From positions 1-64,000 of the forward strand of contig CAMLLD010000014.1 of assembly GCA_946480785.1 (NCBI GenBank): 64,000 bases of DNA, written 5' to 3'. A program made the position numbers and the translations under genes. This DNA comes from an uncultured Blastocatellia bacterium (GTDB taxonomy: Bacteria > Acidobacteriota > Blastocatellia > Pyrinomonadales > Pyrinomonadaceae). Position 1 is the first letter of the stretch. Every line of letters begins with the position of its first letter. Below, one piece after another: positions 1 through 10,764 of the stretch. The notes under the pieces are model-generated. The model did not search any database, was not told the origin of the DNA, and was given only the letters and a program-made list of their open reading frames with translations.

Positions 1-749
1 GTAATCGTGATCGACACGATCAATTGCCGGCCGTCCAGCATCATGAAGTTCGGTCCACCTGAGTCGCCGAAACACGTCCCGCCATTGCCCGTCGAGGGAT
101 TTTGCGAAAGACGCAGATAACCACCGTTGAGCGAGTTGAAACTCGAAAACGAAAACATGCGCGGCACCGGATTCAGGTCCTGAAAGAACGGCACGCCACC
201 GCCACCAACAACGCGATTCTGCAAACCATAACCGGCGTTCGTAAACGTAGCATCCTTCAATCCGTTTTGCGCTGCCAGTTGGTCCAACAAGCCACAAGCC
301 GGCAGCGTCGCCGGCGTTACGCCTTTCACACTCTTGGCGAGAATCAACACGGCGATATCCCCGGAGTCACTCTGGCTCTGGTTGTAATTCGGATTCGTTA
401 CGACGTGCGCTACCGGAAGCAAGTTGGTCTTGCTGCTGGTCGCCGCGCCGAAGGGTATCGACCCGTCCAGACTAACGTACGCGACATAACCCTGCGGCAC
501 GAGCTCCTGCTGGAAATAAGCGGTGCAATGACTCGCCGTCAGAAACACGTTGGACGTGATCATCGTGCCCGAGCAAATGGGAAAGATTTGGCCGGTCGAA
601 GTATCCTTCACGATAAACGCACCCGTGTTAGCGAAGGTGTTGCTGGAATCGATAAAGCCGTAAGTGATCGCCGCCGCGCGCGGCGACAGAAACAGCGAAC
701 CAAACACCAGCCCGAGGATTACGATAAAGGAACAGATGGCACGTCTCAT
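1..749 (-). CDS. Trypsin-like (S1) serine protease, 3' end outside the window
   Basis: Translation of the minus strand from the ATG at 749 gives an N-terminal signal peptide (MRRAICSF... to about residue 27, ending SPRAAA), then an S1 chymotrypsin-fold protease. The histidine motif TASHC is near residue 71, an acidic SGDIAVLIL strand carries the candidate catalytic Asp, and GDSGGP holds the catalytic Ser near residue 233. An AAGGAG ribosome site lies 8 bases upstream of the ATG. About 249 codons are visible and the reading frame runs off the left edge, so the C-terminus is missing. It should be a secreted or periplasmic endopeptidase; substrate unknown. Nothing else is visible of its operon. 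Confidence 0.9.
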   Translation of the reverse strand, partial: MRRAICSFIVILGLVFGSLFLSPRAAAITYGFIDSSNTFANTGAFIVKDTSTGQIFPICSGTMITSNVFLTASHCTAYFQQELVPQGYVAYVSLDGSIPFGAATSSKTNLLPVAHVVTNPNYNQSQSDSGDIAVLILAKSVKGVTPATLPACGLLDQLAAQNGLKDATFTNAGYGLQNRVVGGGGVPFFQDLNPVPRMFSFSSFNSLNGGYLRLSQNPSTGNGGTCFGDSGGPNFMMLDGRQLIVSITI

Positions 750-837
750 GGAGATCTCCTTGTTCAGTGAAGATTTGATCGGGGATACTGAAACGCCGTG
801 ATTCTACCTTCCGCGCAGGAGTGTCTCAAGGAAACCC

Positions 838-1028
838 ATGCAGATTAACCGCCGCGACTTCAACCACGGCCTGGCGCTGAGCCTCGGCTTCTTGTCATTC
901 CGCCGCTTCGCAACGCAAAAACAGGTTCCCTCATCAACGACGCCGCCCGCGAGCTCGGTCTCTCGACAAAGTTAATGCCCTCCGGCGCCGGTCACGACGC
1001 CCAGCACATGGCGCAGCTTGGTTACTAA
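838..1028 (+). pseudogene. Relic of a Tat-exported M20-family Zn-dependent hydrolase (amidohydrolase/carbamoylase)
   Basis: The ATG at 838 starts a Tat-like leader (MQINRRDFNHGLALSLGF) that ends at a TAA at 973-975 after 45 codons. In another frame, 921-1028 encodes TGSLINDAARELGLSTKL followed by MPSGAGHDAQHMAQLGY and a stop. GAGHDAQ is the C-terminal signature of allantoate amidohydrolase/N-carbamoyl amino acid hydrolases in the M20 superfamily. The start and part of the end of such a gene therefore survive, while roughly 300 central codons and the last 50-60 codons are gone. This is a deletion-frameshift remnant with no plausible activity. Confidence 0.7.
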
Positions 1029-1054
1029 AACTCGATAACGAACGACTCGCGTAA

Positions 1055-2361
1055 TCAAGTCTGCTTCGCCCAACGGAACGCCTCGGGCAGCGACGCGCGC
1101 TTCCCGTACATCAACATGCCCACGCGGTAGATCCGCGAAGCGAGCCACATAATCAAAACCACCGTCCCGAATCCAATGACCAACGACAACGCGATCTGCC
1201 AGAACGGCGGCGTCTGCGTCACGATGCGCACCAGCATCGCTACCGGCGCCGAGAACGGAATCATCGACACCCAAAACGAAAACGACGAATCAGGACTGCG
1301 GCTCACCGGCAGAAACAGATAAAAACTCACGACGAGCAGCAGAATGATCGGCATCGCAAGCTGTCCGCCTTCCTGCGGCGTCGTCACCATCGATCCCACC
1401 AGCGCGTAGAACGTCGCGTAGATGAAATAACCGAGCAGAAAGAACAGCGCGAAGTAGATGTAATGCGAAAACGGAACCGACGGAATAGTCGTGTGTACAC
1501 CGCGCGACGCCAGCAAGTTGACCCCATACAACGCAAACGCGGCGAACGCAGTGCCCCAGATCGCAAGCTGCGTCAACGCAACCAGCGAGACACCAACCAG
1601 CTTGCCCATCATCAACGTAAACGGCTTCACCGAGGAAAACAGGATCTCCGCGATGCGCGTCTCTTTCTCCTCAATCACCGCGCCGAGAATCACCTGACCG
1701 TACATCAGTATTGCGATGTACATAACAAACCCCACCGCAAACACGAGCACAAACCGGCTGCTGTCGGAACCGTGCTTCTCACCCGGCGCACCTACCTGCA
1801 CCGATTCGACGTCAACAGGTTGAAAGACAGCTTGCCTCGTTCCCGTATCGACCTTTGCTTCAATCAGTCGCTGCTCGCGAACGGCCCGATTCAACGCCGA
1901 GTCCAACGGCCGGTCGCTGAGAAAATCGCCGGGACTGTTGTTGAAAAACTCAGCCTTGCCCGTTTGCAGAAAATCCGCCGGCAAAATCAGATAGCCGTCG
2001 ATCTCCTTCGCACGCACACGCGCCTCGAGATTGGCTCGCGCGGCATTCGCGTCTGGTCCAATCGACGGCACCTGTTCCAACTTAAACGTGCGCGCTGTTA
2101 TGTCCGGACCGGGCCGGCTTCGCTCGGTTTCTTTCGCGCTTTCTTCGTCGCTGGCCAGCGCCTCTTCCAAACGGTCATACAGCTTGCCCGTTTGATCGAC
2201 CACGGCGATGCGCATTGGACCACCCGCATTGATGCTCAAGATCAGCGCCGGCACGATGCCGAACAGCGACATCACCACCGGCAACAGAATCGTGGAGACG
2301 ATGAACATCTTCGCGCGCACGCGTTGAATGTATTCGCGTTTGAGTACGGCAAGAAACTTTC

Positions 2362-2365
<4 letters not shown>
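1055..2365 (-). CDS. ABC-2 type exporter permease (NatB-like)
   Basis: 436-residue membrane protein. The N-terminus MRKFLAVLKREYIQRVRAK followed by a hydrophobic helix is typical of ABC-2/NatB permeases. A large extracytoplasmic domain (about residues 50-200) precedes five to six membrane segments between 205 and 420. The EEKETRIAEILFSSVKPF motif near residue 232 is characteristic of the Na+-efflux/ABC-2 permease family. Its start codon overlaps the 3' end of the ATPase gene by 4 bases (ATGA), so the two are translationally coupled and form one transporter. Family members export sodium, drugs or peptides; the substrate cannot be read from sequence. Confidence 0.9.
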
Positions 2366-3273
<908 letters not shown>

Positions 3274-3391
3274 GTATTGGGTTCCTTGCTGCGCAGCCTA
3301 TCAAACTTGAGTTTTCGATTGCCACAAACCGCACACTTGAGACATAGTTACTCCTACGTCACCCCGGTCGTTTGTAGCTCGGAACCTGTTT

Positions 3392-5584
3392 ATGTTCGCC
3401 CACCTCAAACAGTCCGTAATCACCAGACTGACACTCGCGCTGTGTGCCGCTTTGTTTGCGTGTGCCGCGGTCGCCGCCCAGACGAGCCAGCCCACGCCGC
3501 CACCGGCTAAACCGTCGGACGACGTTGTACGCGTTTACACCGAGCTCGTCCAGACCGACGTGATGGTTTTCGACAAGCAGGGCCATTTCGTCAACAACCT
3601 GACGCGAGAAAACTTCGAGCTGCGCATCGACGGCAAGCCACGACCGATCGAGGGCTTCGAGATGATCACGGCCGGCAGTAATGAAGAGAGCCAGCTCGCC
3701 GCCGCGCGCGGCGCGTCTACGATCAACTTGAAACGTCCGGCGCCACTCGATCGCGGCCGCATCATCTTCTTCTACATCGACGACTTCCACATGGACCTGC
3801 CCGGCATGCAGGCGGCGCGGAAAGTGATCTCGGCGTTCATCGAGAAACAGATGGGCCAAAACGATCAGGTGGCGATTGCTTCCGCTACCGGCCAGATCGG
3901 TTTTCTGCAACAACTCACGAACGATCGCATGGTGTTGCACAAAGCGCTGGAACGTCTTTCCCCACGGAACTACTCCGCGAAAGATTCCGACCATCCGCCG
4001 ATGGGCGAGTACGACGCCATCCTGATCAATGAAGGCGACCGCAGCACCTTCGATTTTTTTCTGACCGAAACACTGCGCCAAAATCCGGGCATGTCGCGCG
4101 ACACGGCCGCCTCGATCGTGCGTGGTCGGGCGAGCGCGATTGAGTCGCAAGCCGGGTACTTCAACACTAACACACTGGCGGGCCTCGAATCGCTCGTTAA
4201 GTCGGCGCAGCCGCTTCCCGGGCGTAAGGTTGTGTTTCTTCTTTCCGGTGGATTTTTTATCGAGAACAATCGCGGCGACACGCGCACGCGTTTGCGCAGC
4301 ATCACCAATGCCGCGGCGAAGAGCGGCGTTGTGATCTACTCGATGGACACGCGCGGTCTCATCGCGACGCTGCAAGACGCGAGCTACGAAGGCGCTTTCG
4401 ATGTGAATGGTCAACTCGCGCGCGCGACCCATGGCGAGATCAGCGCTTCGCAGGACGGTATGAACGCGCTCGCCGTCGACACCGGCGGCAAAGCGTTATT
4501 CAACACCAACGACCTGGTCCAGGGACTCGCGCCCGCCATCAAGGAGACCTCGACTTATTATCTGCTGGCGTGGAAGCCGGACGCCGAGGCGCAAAAGCAA
4601 AAACGTTTTCGCCAGCTCGAAGTGAAACTCGTCGGCCGGCCCGATCTGACGGTTCGAGTTCGCAAGGGTTTCTTCGACATCGATCCGCCGACGCCAAACG
4701 CGTCCGCTGAGAAGGATAAAAAGGCCGCGGAACAGGCTGGTCCAAACAAGACCGTACCCGCGAAGTTGCGCCAGACAATCGGCGCCGCGTATCCGCAACG
4801 CGAGTTGCCGATTCTGATGAGTGTCGATTATTACGACGTGCCGGAGAAAGGACCGACTGTTTCAACGGCGGTCCAACTTCCGGGTGAGTTTCTTACCTTC
4901 GCCGAACAACCCAACGGAAAGATCCAGGCCACCGTCGATCTCACGGGCGTCTACTTCGACGAAAAAGGAAATCCGAAAGCGAGTTTCCTCGAACGCATCG
5001 TAACCACCGCGCCTTCAGCCGAGGCGGCGCAGGGCTACCACACCGACATCACCTACACCTATCCGGCGACACTGCCGCCGGGGCTTTACCAGGTGAGAGC
5101 GGCCGCGCGCGATGACAAAAGCGGCCGCGTTGGCAGCGCGCACTCGTGGATCGAGATACCCGATCTCGCGAAGAAGCAGTTGTCGATGAGCAGCATTCTT
5201 TTGGGTGAGCGCACGCAGGCGCAAGTGGCAAACGTGTCCGATTCGGGGCAGGTCAATCCGGTGTCGTTGAGCGCGAGTCATCGTTTCAAACGCGCGTCGA
5301 CGCTGCGGTTTCTGATCTTTGCTTACAACACGACGCTCGCGCCCGCCGATCACAAGCCGGACATCGCCGTGCAGGTGCAAGTGATTCGCGACGATCAGCC
5401 GGTGCTCACGACTGCTTTGCGCAAGATCACGACCGAAGGCGTGGCGGATATCACGCGCATTCCTTACGCCGCGGAGATCCCGATGAGCGACTTGCAGCCC
5501 GGACGTTATCTGCTCCAGATTTCAGTTATCGATCGCGTCGCCAAGCAAAGCACCAGGCAACAAACTCACTTCGACGTTTACTGA
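3392..5584 (+). CDS. Secreted VWA-domain protein (VWFA-related acidobacterial family)
   Basis: 730 residues with an N-terminal signal peptide (LTLALCAALFACAAVAAQ). A segment around residues 45-95 (VQTDVMVFDKQGHFVNNLT) followed by a vWA fold (about 120-350, including IIFFYIDDFHMD as the metal-site region) matches the VWFA-related domain that is very common in Acidobacteriota. The C-terminal half (from about 460) is beta-rich without a recognised family. The protein is presumably anchored at or exported across the inner membrane; its partner is unknown. It is divergent from the ABC operon, with mug directly downstream. Confidence 0.85.
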   Translation: MFAHLKQSVITRLTLALCAALFACAAVAAQTSQPTPPPAKPSDDVVRVYTELVQTDVMVFDKQGHFVNNLTRENFELRIDGKPRPIEGFEMITAGSNEESQLAAARGASTINLKRPAPLDRGRIIFFYIDDFHMDLPGMQAARKVISAFIEKQMGQNDQVAIASATGQIGFLQQLTNDRMVLHKALERLSPRNYSAKDSDHPPMGEYDAILINEGDRSTFDFFLTETLRQNPGMSRDTAASIVRGRASAIESQAGYFNTNTLAGLESLVKSAQPLPGRKVVFLLSGGFFIENNRGDTRTRLRSITNAAAKSGVVIYSMDTRGLIATLQDASYEGAFDVNGQLARATHGEISASQDGMNALAVDTGGKALFNTNDLVQGLAPAIKETSTYYLLAWKPDAEAQKQKRFRQLEVKLVGRPDLTVRVRKGFFDIDPPTPNASAEKDKKAAEQAGPNKTVPAKLRQTIGAAYPQRELPILMSVDYYDVPEKGPTVSTAVQLPGEFLTFAEQPNGKIQATVDLTGVYFDEKGNPKASFLERIVTTAPSAEAAQGYHTDITYTYPATLPPGLYQVRAAARDDKSGRVGSAHSWIEIPDLAKKQLSMSSILLGERTQAQVANVSDSGQVNPVSLSASHRFKRASTLRFLIFAYNTTLAPADHKPDIAVQVQVIRDDQPVLTTALRKITTEGVADITRIPYAAEIPMSDLQPGRYLLQISVIDRVAKQSTRQQTHFDVY

Positions 5585-5592
5585 CCTCACGT

Positions 5593-6156
5593 GTGACCAA
5601 ACCGTGGAAACCCACTCGCGAACAGCTTCTCGCCGCGACTGAAAAGACAGTCGAAGACGTGATTGCGCCGAACCTGCGCGTTCTCTTTTGCGGTATCAAT
5701 CCGGGGCTCTACACGGCGGCCGTGGGCCATCACTTCGCGCGGCCCGGGAATCGTTTCTGGCCCGCGCTTTATGCCGGTGGTTTTACTGAAAGACTGTTAT
5801 CGCCGTTTGATGAACGTGAGTTGTTGCAGAGCGGCTACGGCATCACGAACGTTGTCATGCGCACAACGAATTCAGCGGATCAACTGTCCCGTGAAGAGAT
5901 CATCGCCGGTGGTGAGCAGTTGCGTGCGAAGGTGCTGCGTTACCGGCCGCGCGTACTCGCGGTGCTCGGAGTGGGCGCGTATCGCACCGCGTTCAATCGA
6001 TCGAAGGCGACGATTGGCCGCCAGCAAGAAACAATCGGCGACACTGTGTTGTGGGTCTTACCCAACCCGAGCGGCCTCAACGCCAATTACCAACCCCGCG
6101 ACCTCGCGCGACTCTTTCGTGAGCTGAAGGAGTTTTCGGAATCACAAATAAGATAA
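5593..6156 (+). CDS. mug: G:T/U mismatch-specific DNA glycosylase
   Basis: 187 residues of the uracil-DNA glycosylase superfamily, Mug/TDG branch. Motif 1 is LFCGINPGLY (about residues 31-40), including the catalytic Asn of the GINPG motif. The later motif is NPSGLNANY (about 158-166). It removes uracil or thymine mispaired with guanine in base excision repair in the cytoplasm. GTG at 5593 is taken as the start, only 8 bases after the VWA stop, with no clear Shine-Dalgarno; translation may be coupled. Its 3' end overlaps the convergent membrane gene by 15 bases. Confidence 0.92.
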   Translation: MTKPWKPTREQLLAATEKTVEDVIAPNLRVLFCGINPGLYTAAVGHHFARPGNRFWPALYAGGFTERLLSPFDERELLQSGYGITNVVMRTTNSADQLSREEIIAGGEQLRAKVLRYRPRVLAVLGVGAYRTAFNRSKATIGRQQETIGDTVLWVLPNPSGLNANYQPRDLARLFRELKEFSESQIR

Positions 6157-7395
6157 CCACCAATCTTTTCGTCGCTGCTTCACGCCGGCGAACCACTTGC
6201 AGAGTGGGTAAAGCAATAAGACGCCGGCGATCCAACTGAGATACACCACGCCGAGATTGAAGCCCGAATTCGGTCGCGTGCCGACCCAGTCGATCGGCGT
6301 TTGAAACAGCCAGCGGACTGACTTGCCGAATGCGAAGTTGAGCAGGACGGCGATCAGGTGCGCGGTGAACCACTGAAGTAAATAAAAGAAGAGCGGCACG
6401 CGCCCGAACGTAACGAAGAACTCGCGCACGCGGCCGAGGAACCCGTGCACGCCGGCTCGCGATTCAAAAGCCGCCAGCGCGAGAATCGCCGGGCCAAGCG
6501 TCATCAACAGAAACAGTAACGACGGCGGATACTTCGTCGTGTTCACAAACGAAAGCACTGTGAACACGAGGCTCTTCTGCGTGGACCACGGCGCCGGATC
6601 GCCGTAGATGTTGAGCGCGCGCAAAGCTATAAAAAGTGCGGTTGCCGTGCCGCCGATCGCTAATAACATGCGCCGCCGGCGGTACGCGTCCATCTGATAG
6701 AGCGTGCCGAACGCGTAGCCCGCAGCCATCACTCCGATCCACGGCACGAGCGGATAAATCACGATCACCACCGGACTCGGAAAGCTCACGATCGGAAACG
6801 GCTCGAACGCCTGATGCAACACGATCCACAGCTTGCCTAAGTAACTCGGCACAGCGGTTCCTGGTCCACGCCAGCCGGCGACACGATACTTGTCGAACAG
6901 GTTGTGCAAGGCGATCATCGCGAGACCAAAACCACCAACCACTTTCACCGGCAAATAGATGAGCGCGCCCAGCACGATCATCGACACACCGATCACCCAG
7001 ATCACTTGCAAAAACCCAAACATCCTGATGTCGAGACTGAACCACATCCCGAGTCGCACCAGCGTCAGTTCCAGCACGATCAACCAGATTCCGCGCGTGA
7101 CGAGAAACCGCGACAGCTCCGACTTGCTCTTGCCGCGCGCGAGTTGCAGATACGCGCCGGTGCCGGCGAGAAACACAAACACCGGCGCGCAGTAGTGCGT
7201 GATCCAGCGCGTCAGGAAAAGGGCGACGTTGGTTCGGGAAAGGTCGGTGGCGTCGAATTGCAGCGCCGCGTTATGAACAAAGTCCCGCGTATGGTCGAGC
7301 ATCATTACGACCATCACGATCCCACGCAACAGATCTAGCGAGTCGATGCGACGCCGGCTTTGCATCACTTCAGGCTGGTGGCGATCGATCTTCAT
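6142..7395 (-). CDS. DUF1624/heparan-alpha-glucosaminide acetyltransferase-like membrane protein
   Basis: 417-residue integral membrane protein with about ten hydrophobic segments. The N-terminal RIDSLDLLRGIVMVVMMLDHTRDF is the family motif (R-D-LRG, DH) of DUF1624 and related membrane acyltransferases. WITHYCAPVFVFLAGTGAYL follows as helix 2. Members are thought to transfer acyl groups across the membrane to sugars; the acceptor here is unknown. It stands alone on the minus strand and its 3' end overlaps mug convergently. Confidence 0.82.
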   Translation of the reverse strand: MKIDRHQPEVMQSRRRIDSLDLLRGIVMVVMMLDHTRDFVHNAALQFDATDLSRTNVALFLTRWITHYCAPVFVFLAGTGAYLQLARGKSKSELSRFLVTRGIWLIVLELTLVRLGMWFSLDIRMFGFLQVIWVIGVSMIVLGALIYLPVKVVGGFGLAMIALHNLFDKYRVAGWRGPGTAVPSYLGKLWIVLHQAFEPFPIVSFPSPVVIVIYPLVPWIGVMAAGYAFGTLYQMDAYRRRRMLLAIGGTATALFIALRALNIYGDPAPWSTQKSLVFTVLSFVNTTKYPPSLLFLLMTLGPAILALAAFESRAGVHGFLGRVREFFVTFGRVPLFFYLLQWFTAHLIAVLLNFAFGKSVRWLFQTPIDWVGTRPNSGFNLGVVYLSWIAGVLLLYPLCKWFAGVKQRRKDWWLSYL

Positions 7396-7467
7396 GGGGC
7401 TCCTTGAACAGGAAGGCGAGGTGAACTTGCGCCGTCCAGTTTACCGAAGCCCCGTGATTACTGGAAA

Positions 7468-8538
7468 CTACTTTTGTGCGCCCGCCGTCGAGTACTTCTC
7501 AAAGCGCGGCTCCGTTGGTCCAAGACGGTCGATACCCTGGAAGTCAACCATCCAACCCGGATACTCCGGCGGCAGCGCGCTCACTTCGTCGAGCACTTTG
7601 ATCTCCTCCGCTGACAACTTCAGGTCGACAGCCGCGAGATTGTCCTGTAGTTGGTCCATGCGCTTCGCGCCGATGATCACGGAGGTCACAAATGGCCGCG
7701 TCAACAACCACGCCAGCGAGATACGCGCGGCGCTGCAGTTGTGCACCTTCGCGATCGGCGCGATCGCGTCGAGGATGTTCCAGGTGCGTTCCTTGTCGAC
7801 GAGCGGAAAATCAAACTCCGAACGCCGCGAGTTCTCCGGACGCTGGTTCTCACGGCTGAACTTTCCGGAAAGCAGACCGCCCGCGAGCGGACTCCAAACC
7901 AGCAGTGCGGTCCCTTCCTCCGTCAACAGCGGCACGATGTCGCGCTCGAGATCGCGGCCGGCAATCGAGTAGTACGCTTGCAGCGAATCGAAGCGCGCGT
8001 AGTTCTTCAGTTCCGAGATGCCGAGCGCCTTCGCGATCTTCCACGCGTGCCAGTTCGAACAACCGACGTAGCGCACTTTGCCGTGACGCACGAGAATATC
8101 GAGCGCCTGCACCGTCTCTTCCACCGGCGTCAATGGATCGTTGGCGTGAATCTGATAAAGGTCGATGTAGTCCGTCTGCAGACGCCGCAGACTTCCCTCC
8201 ACCGAATCGAGTATGTGAGCGCGCGACGCGCCGACCGAATTGCGTCCTGGTCCAACACGGCCGGCGACCTTCGTGGCGATCACCACGTCCGCACGTTGCA
8301 ACCCGAGGTTCTTGAGCGATTGTCCGAGCAGCGTTTCGCTTCTGCCTTCGGAATAAATGTCGGCGGTGTCTATGAAATTTATGCCCGCATCTATCGAACC
8401 CTTGACCAGCTCGTCCACGCCGGCTTGATCGACGTTGCCGATCGCTTCCCACATTCCGCCGTTGCCGCCGAATGTCATCGTCCCGAGACAGAGTTGTGAA
8501 ACGATCAGGCCAGTGTTCCCTAACGTCTTGTATTCCAT
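7468..8538 (-). CDS. Aldo/keto reductase
   Basis: 356 residues starting MEYKTLGNTGLIVSQLCLGTM. The ATG at 8538 has AAAGGGGA just upstream; a longer frame exists but lacks a site. AKR hallmarks are the catalytic Asp/Tyr region DTADIYSEGRSETLLG, the Lys in VVIATKVAGRVG and the NADPH-binding GAKRMDQLQDN near the C-terminus. It is an NADPH-dependent carbonyl reductase of the YajO/Gre3-like group, cytosolic, substrate undefined. The gene is divergent from the AI-2E family gene. Confidence 0.93.
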   Translation of the reverse strand: MEYKTLGNTGLIVSQLCLGTMTFGGNGGMWEAIGNVDQAGVDELVKGSIDAGINFIDTADIYSEGRSETLLGQSLKNLGLQRADVVIATKVAGRVGPGRNSVGASRAHILDSVEGSLRRLQTDYIDLYQIHANDPLTPVEETVQALDILVRHGKVRYVGCSNWHAWKIAKALGISELKNYARFDSLQAYYSIAGRDLERDIVPLLTEEGTALLVWSPLAGGLLSGKFSRENQRPENSRRSEFDFPLVDKERTWNILDAIAPIAKVHNCSAARISLAWLLTRPFVTSVIIGAKRMDQLQDNLAAVDLKLSAEEIKVLDEVSALPPEYPGWMVDFQGIDRLGPTEPRFEKYSTAGAQK

Positions 8539-8592
8539 GTAAGTCCCCTTTCGAATTTGGGTGATTATAGGCAACCGAGAGGCGAAGACTAA

Positions 8593-9630
8593 ATGAAGGA
8601 ACAGATCGACCAGGTTCGTTGGCTCGGCGTGCTGGCGGTGACCGCGATCGCGCTCTACCTGTGCTGGCTGATGCTGCGGCCGTTCATCGGCGTGCTCGCG
8701 TGGGCGGTGGTGCTCGTGATCGTGTTTTATCCGGTTCACCAACGGCTGACGCGCCGAATCAAAGGCCGCAGCTTGAGCGCGCTCGTGTCGTGTCTGCTGG
8801 TCGTGCTTATCGTCCTTGTGCCGCTGACGGTGCTCACGTTTACGCTCGCACAGGAGTTGGCGGGCGTGATTCCCAACATTCCGGCGCAGATCTCACAACT
8901 GATGAACCCCGAAACGTCGCTGCTCGGCAAAGCGTCGGAATGGGTCCAGCAGCGCTTCGGCATCGACACGTTTCGCACGCAGGAGTTCATGGTCGACCAA
9001 CTAAAACGCACGAGCGAATTCGTCGTGGGTTTCTCCTTGAGCCTCGCGAGCAACATCGTGAGCGCGATCATCAAAGCGTTCTTTGTGATCTTCACGATGT
9101 ATTACCTGTTTCGCGACGGCGACAAGATCGTGGCGCGGCTTCCGTCGGCGCTGCCGCTCAACCGCGATCAAAGCGAAACGATCATTGCGCGCACGAAGGA
9201 GGTCGTCAGCGCGAGCGTTTACGGCGTGGTGGTCATCGCGGGACTGCAAGGCTTCCTCGGCGGCGTGATGTTCTGGATCCTCGGCATACCTTCGGCACTG
9301 CTCTGGGCGGTGCTGATGGCGTTTGTCTGCATGATCCCGGTGCTCGGTTCGTTTCTCGTTTGGTTGCCGCTGTCGATCTACCTGATGGTGACCGGCCACT
9401 GGACGAAAGCGGTGGTGCTGCTCGTCTGGGGCGCACTCGCGATCAGCACGATCGACAACTTCCTGCGCCCGCGGCTGATCAGAAACCACACCCGTTTGCA
9501 CGAGCTGTTCGTCTTCTTCTCCGTGCTCGGCGGCATCAGTGTTTTCGGGCTGCTCGGCATCGTGCTCGGCCCGGTCGTGCTCGCGATCACGCTTGGCCTG
9601 CTACAAACCTTCAGCGCCCGGCACAGTTGA
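8593..9630 (+). CDS. AI-2E family transporter (PerM/DUF20)
   Basis: 345-residue inner-membrane protein with paired N-terminal helices (residues 10-45), a helix at 65-85, an amphipathic soluble stretch (95-150) and four to five C-terminal helices from 150 onward. The late VWGALAISTIDNFLRPRLI motif is the diagnostic PerM/YdiK/TqsA block. Family members have been linked to autoinducer-2 export, sodium/proton antiport and permeation; the actual cargo here is unknown. It is followed 42 bases later by the HtrA-like protease gene, possibly cotranscribed. Confidence 0.9.
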   Translation: MKEQIDQVRWLGVLAVTAIALYLCWLMLRPFIGVLAWAVVLVIVFYPVHQRLTRRIKGRSLSALVSCLLVVLIVLVPLTVLTFTLAQELAGVIPNIPAQISQLMNPETSLLGKASEWVQQRFGIDTFRTQEFMVDQLKRTSEFVVGFSLSLASNIVSAIIKAFFVIFTMYYLFRDGDKIVARLPSALPLNRDQSETIIARTKEVVSASVYGVVVIAGLQGFLGGVMFWILGIPSALLWAVLMAFVCMIPVLGSFLVWLPLSIYLMVTGHWTKAVVLLVWGALAISTIDNFLRPRLIRNHTRLHELFVFFSVLGGISVFGLLGIVLGPVVLAITLGLLQTFSARHS

Positions 9631-9672
9631 CGCACTTTGCTAAAATTGATCCCGTAGAAAGAGGTTTAGAAC

Positions 9673-10731
9673 ATGCGGGAAGCAATCGAATTTTTAACAG
9701 ACGAACAATTCACAACCGACCCATTAACAACTGGAAAACACGAATCGACGCAGCCGGCAAACGACGACGAGCTGCTGGACGCGTATTCAAAAGCCGTGAT
9801 TTCGGCAGCGGAAAAAGTGAGCCCTTCCGTCGTCTACATCGAAGTACAACAAGCGACAAATAACCGCCGGGGAAACGATCCGCGTGTCCCACGCGAAGCG
9901 CGCGGCAGCGGCTCGGGTTTCATCTTCACGCCGGACGGCTTCATTCTCACGAACAGTCACGTCGTCCACGGCGCGACGAAAATTGAAGTCACTATTACCG
10001 ACGGCACTAAGTATGGCGCGGAGTTGATCGGCGACGACCCGGACACGGATCTCGCCGTGATCAGGATCAACGCGCCGAACCTCGTGCCCGCGCATCTCGG
10101 TGAATCGGGCCACGTGCGCGTCGGACAATTGGTCCTGGCGATCGGTAATCCTTACGGCTTTCAGTACAGCGTCACGGCGGGTGTCGTGAGCGCGCTCGGA
10201 CGTTCGTTACGCGCGCGCTCGGGACGCTTGATGGACGCGGTGATTCAAACAGACGCCGCGCTCAATCCCGGTAACTCCGGTGGACCACTCGTCAACTCGC
10301 GCGGTGAAGTGATCGGCGTCAACACGGCGATGATCCTGCCGGCGCAGGGCATCTGCTTCGCGACGTCGATCGATACGGCGAAGTTTGTAGCGAGCCGCTT
10401 GATACGCGACGGCAAAGTTAGTCGCAGTTATATCGGACTAGCCGGACAGAACGTGCCGCTGCCGCGACGCATCGTGCGCTACTACAATCTCGCGGTTGAG
10501 AGTGGCATCCTCGTGGTGTCGTTTGAAGAGCAGAGCCCGGGCCAGAAAGCGGGACTGCGCGAAGGCGACATCATCGTTGGCTTCGATGATCGGCCCATCA
10601 CCGGCATCGACGATCTGCACAAGCTGCTGACCGAAGAACGTATTGGGCACAAATCAGCGCTCGTAGTGATTCGCGGCACACAGAAGCTGGAACTCGCAGT
10701 GACGCCCGAGGAATCGAAGTCGCGCGAGTAA
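9673..10731 (+). CDS. HtrA/Deg-type serine protease with one PDZ domain, no signal peptide
   Basis: 352 residues. Catalytic triad motifs are TNSHVVHG (His, about residue 98), DPDTDLAVIRI (Asp, about 129) and NPGNSGGPLVNS (Ser, about 202). One PDZ domain spans about 255-345, including GLREGDIIVGFDDRPI. Unlike most DegP/HtrA proteins, the N-terminus (MREAIEFLTDEQF) has neither signal peptide nor membrane anchor, so a cytoplasmic location is inferred unless the true start is elsewhere. A ribosome site GAAAGAGG lies about 10 bases upstream of the ATG. Role: protein quality control. Confidence 0.92.
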   Translation: MREAIEFLTDEQFTTDPLTTGKHESTQPANDDELLDAYSKAVISAAEKVSPSVVYIEVQQATNNRRGNDPRVPREARGSGSGFIFTPDGFILTNSHVVHGATKIEVTITDGTKYGAELIGDDPDTDLAVIRINAPNLVPAHLGESGHVRVGQLVLAIGNPYGFQYSVTAGVVSALGRSLRARSGRLMDAVIQTDAALNPGNSGGPLVNSRGEVIGVNTAMILPAQGICFATSIDTAKFVASRLIRDGKVSRSYIGLAGQNVPLPRRIVRYYNLAVESGILVVSFEEQSPGQKAGLREGDIIVGFDDRPITGIDDLHKLLTEERIGHKSALVVIRGTQKLELAVTPEESKSRE

Positions 10732-10764
10732 CTAAAATTTCACTAAAGGATCGTTCCGCTGACA

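Noticed and set aside
102..770. Plus-strand 222-residue frame at the left edge
   Set aside because: It is antisense to the S1 protease, whose signal peptide, TASHC and GDSGGP motifs are on the minus strand.
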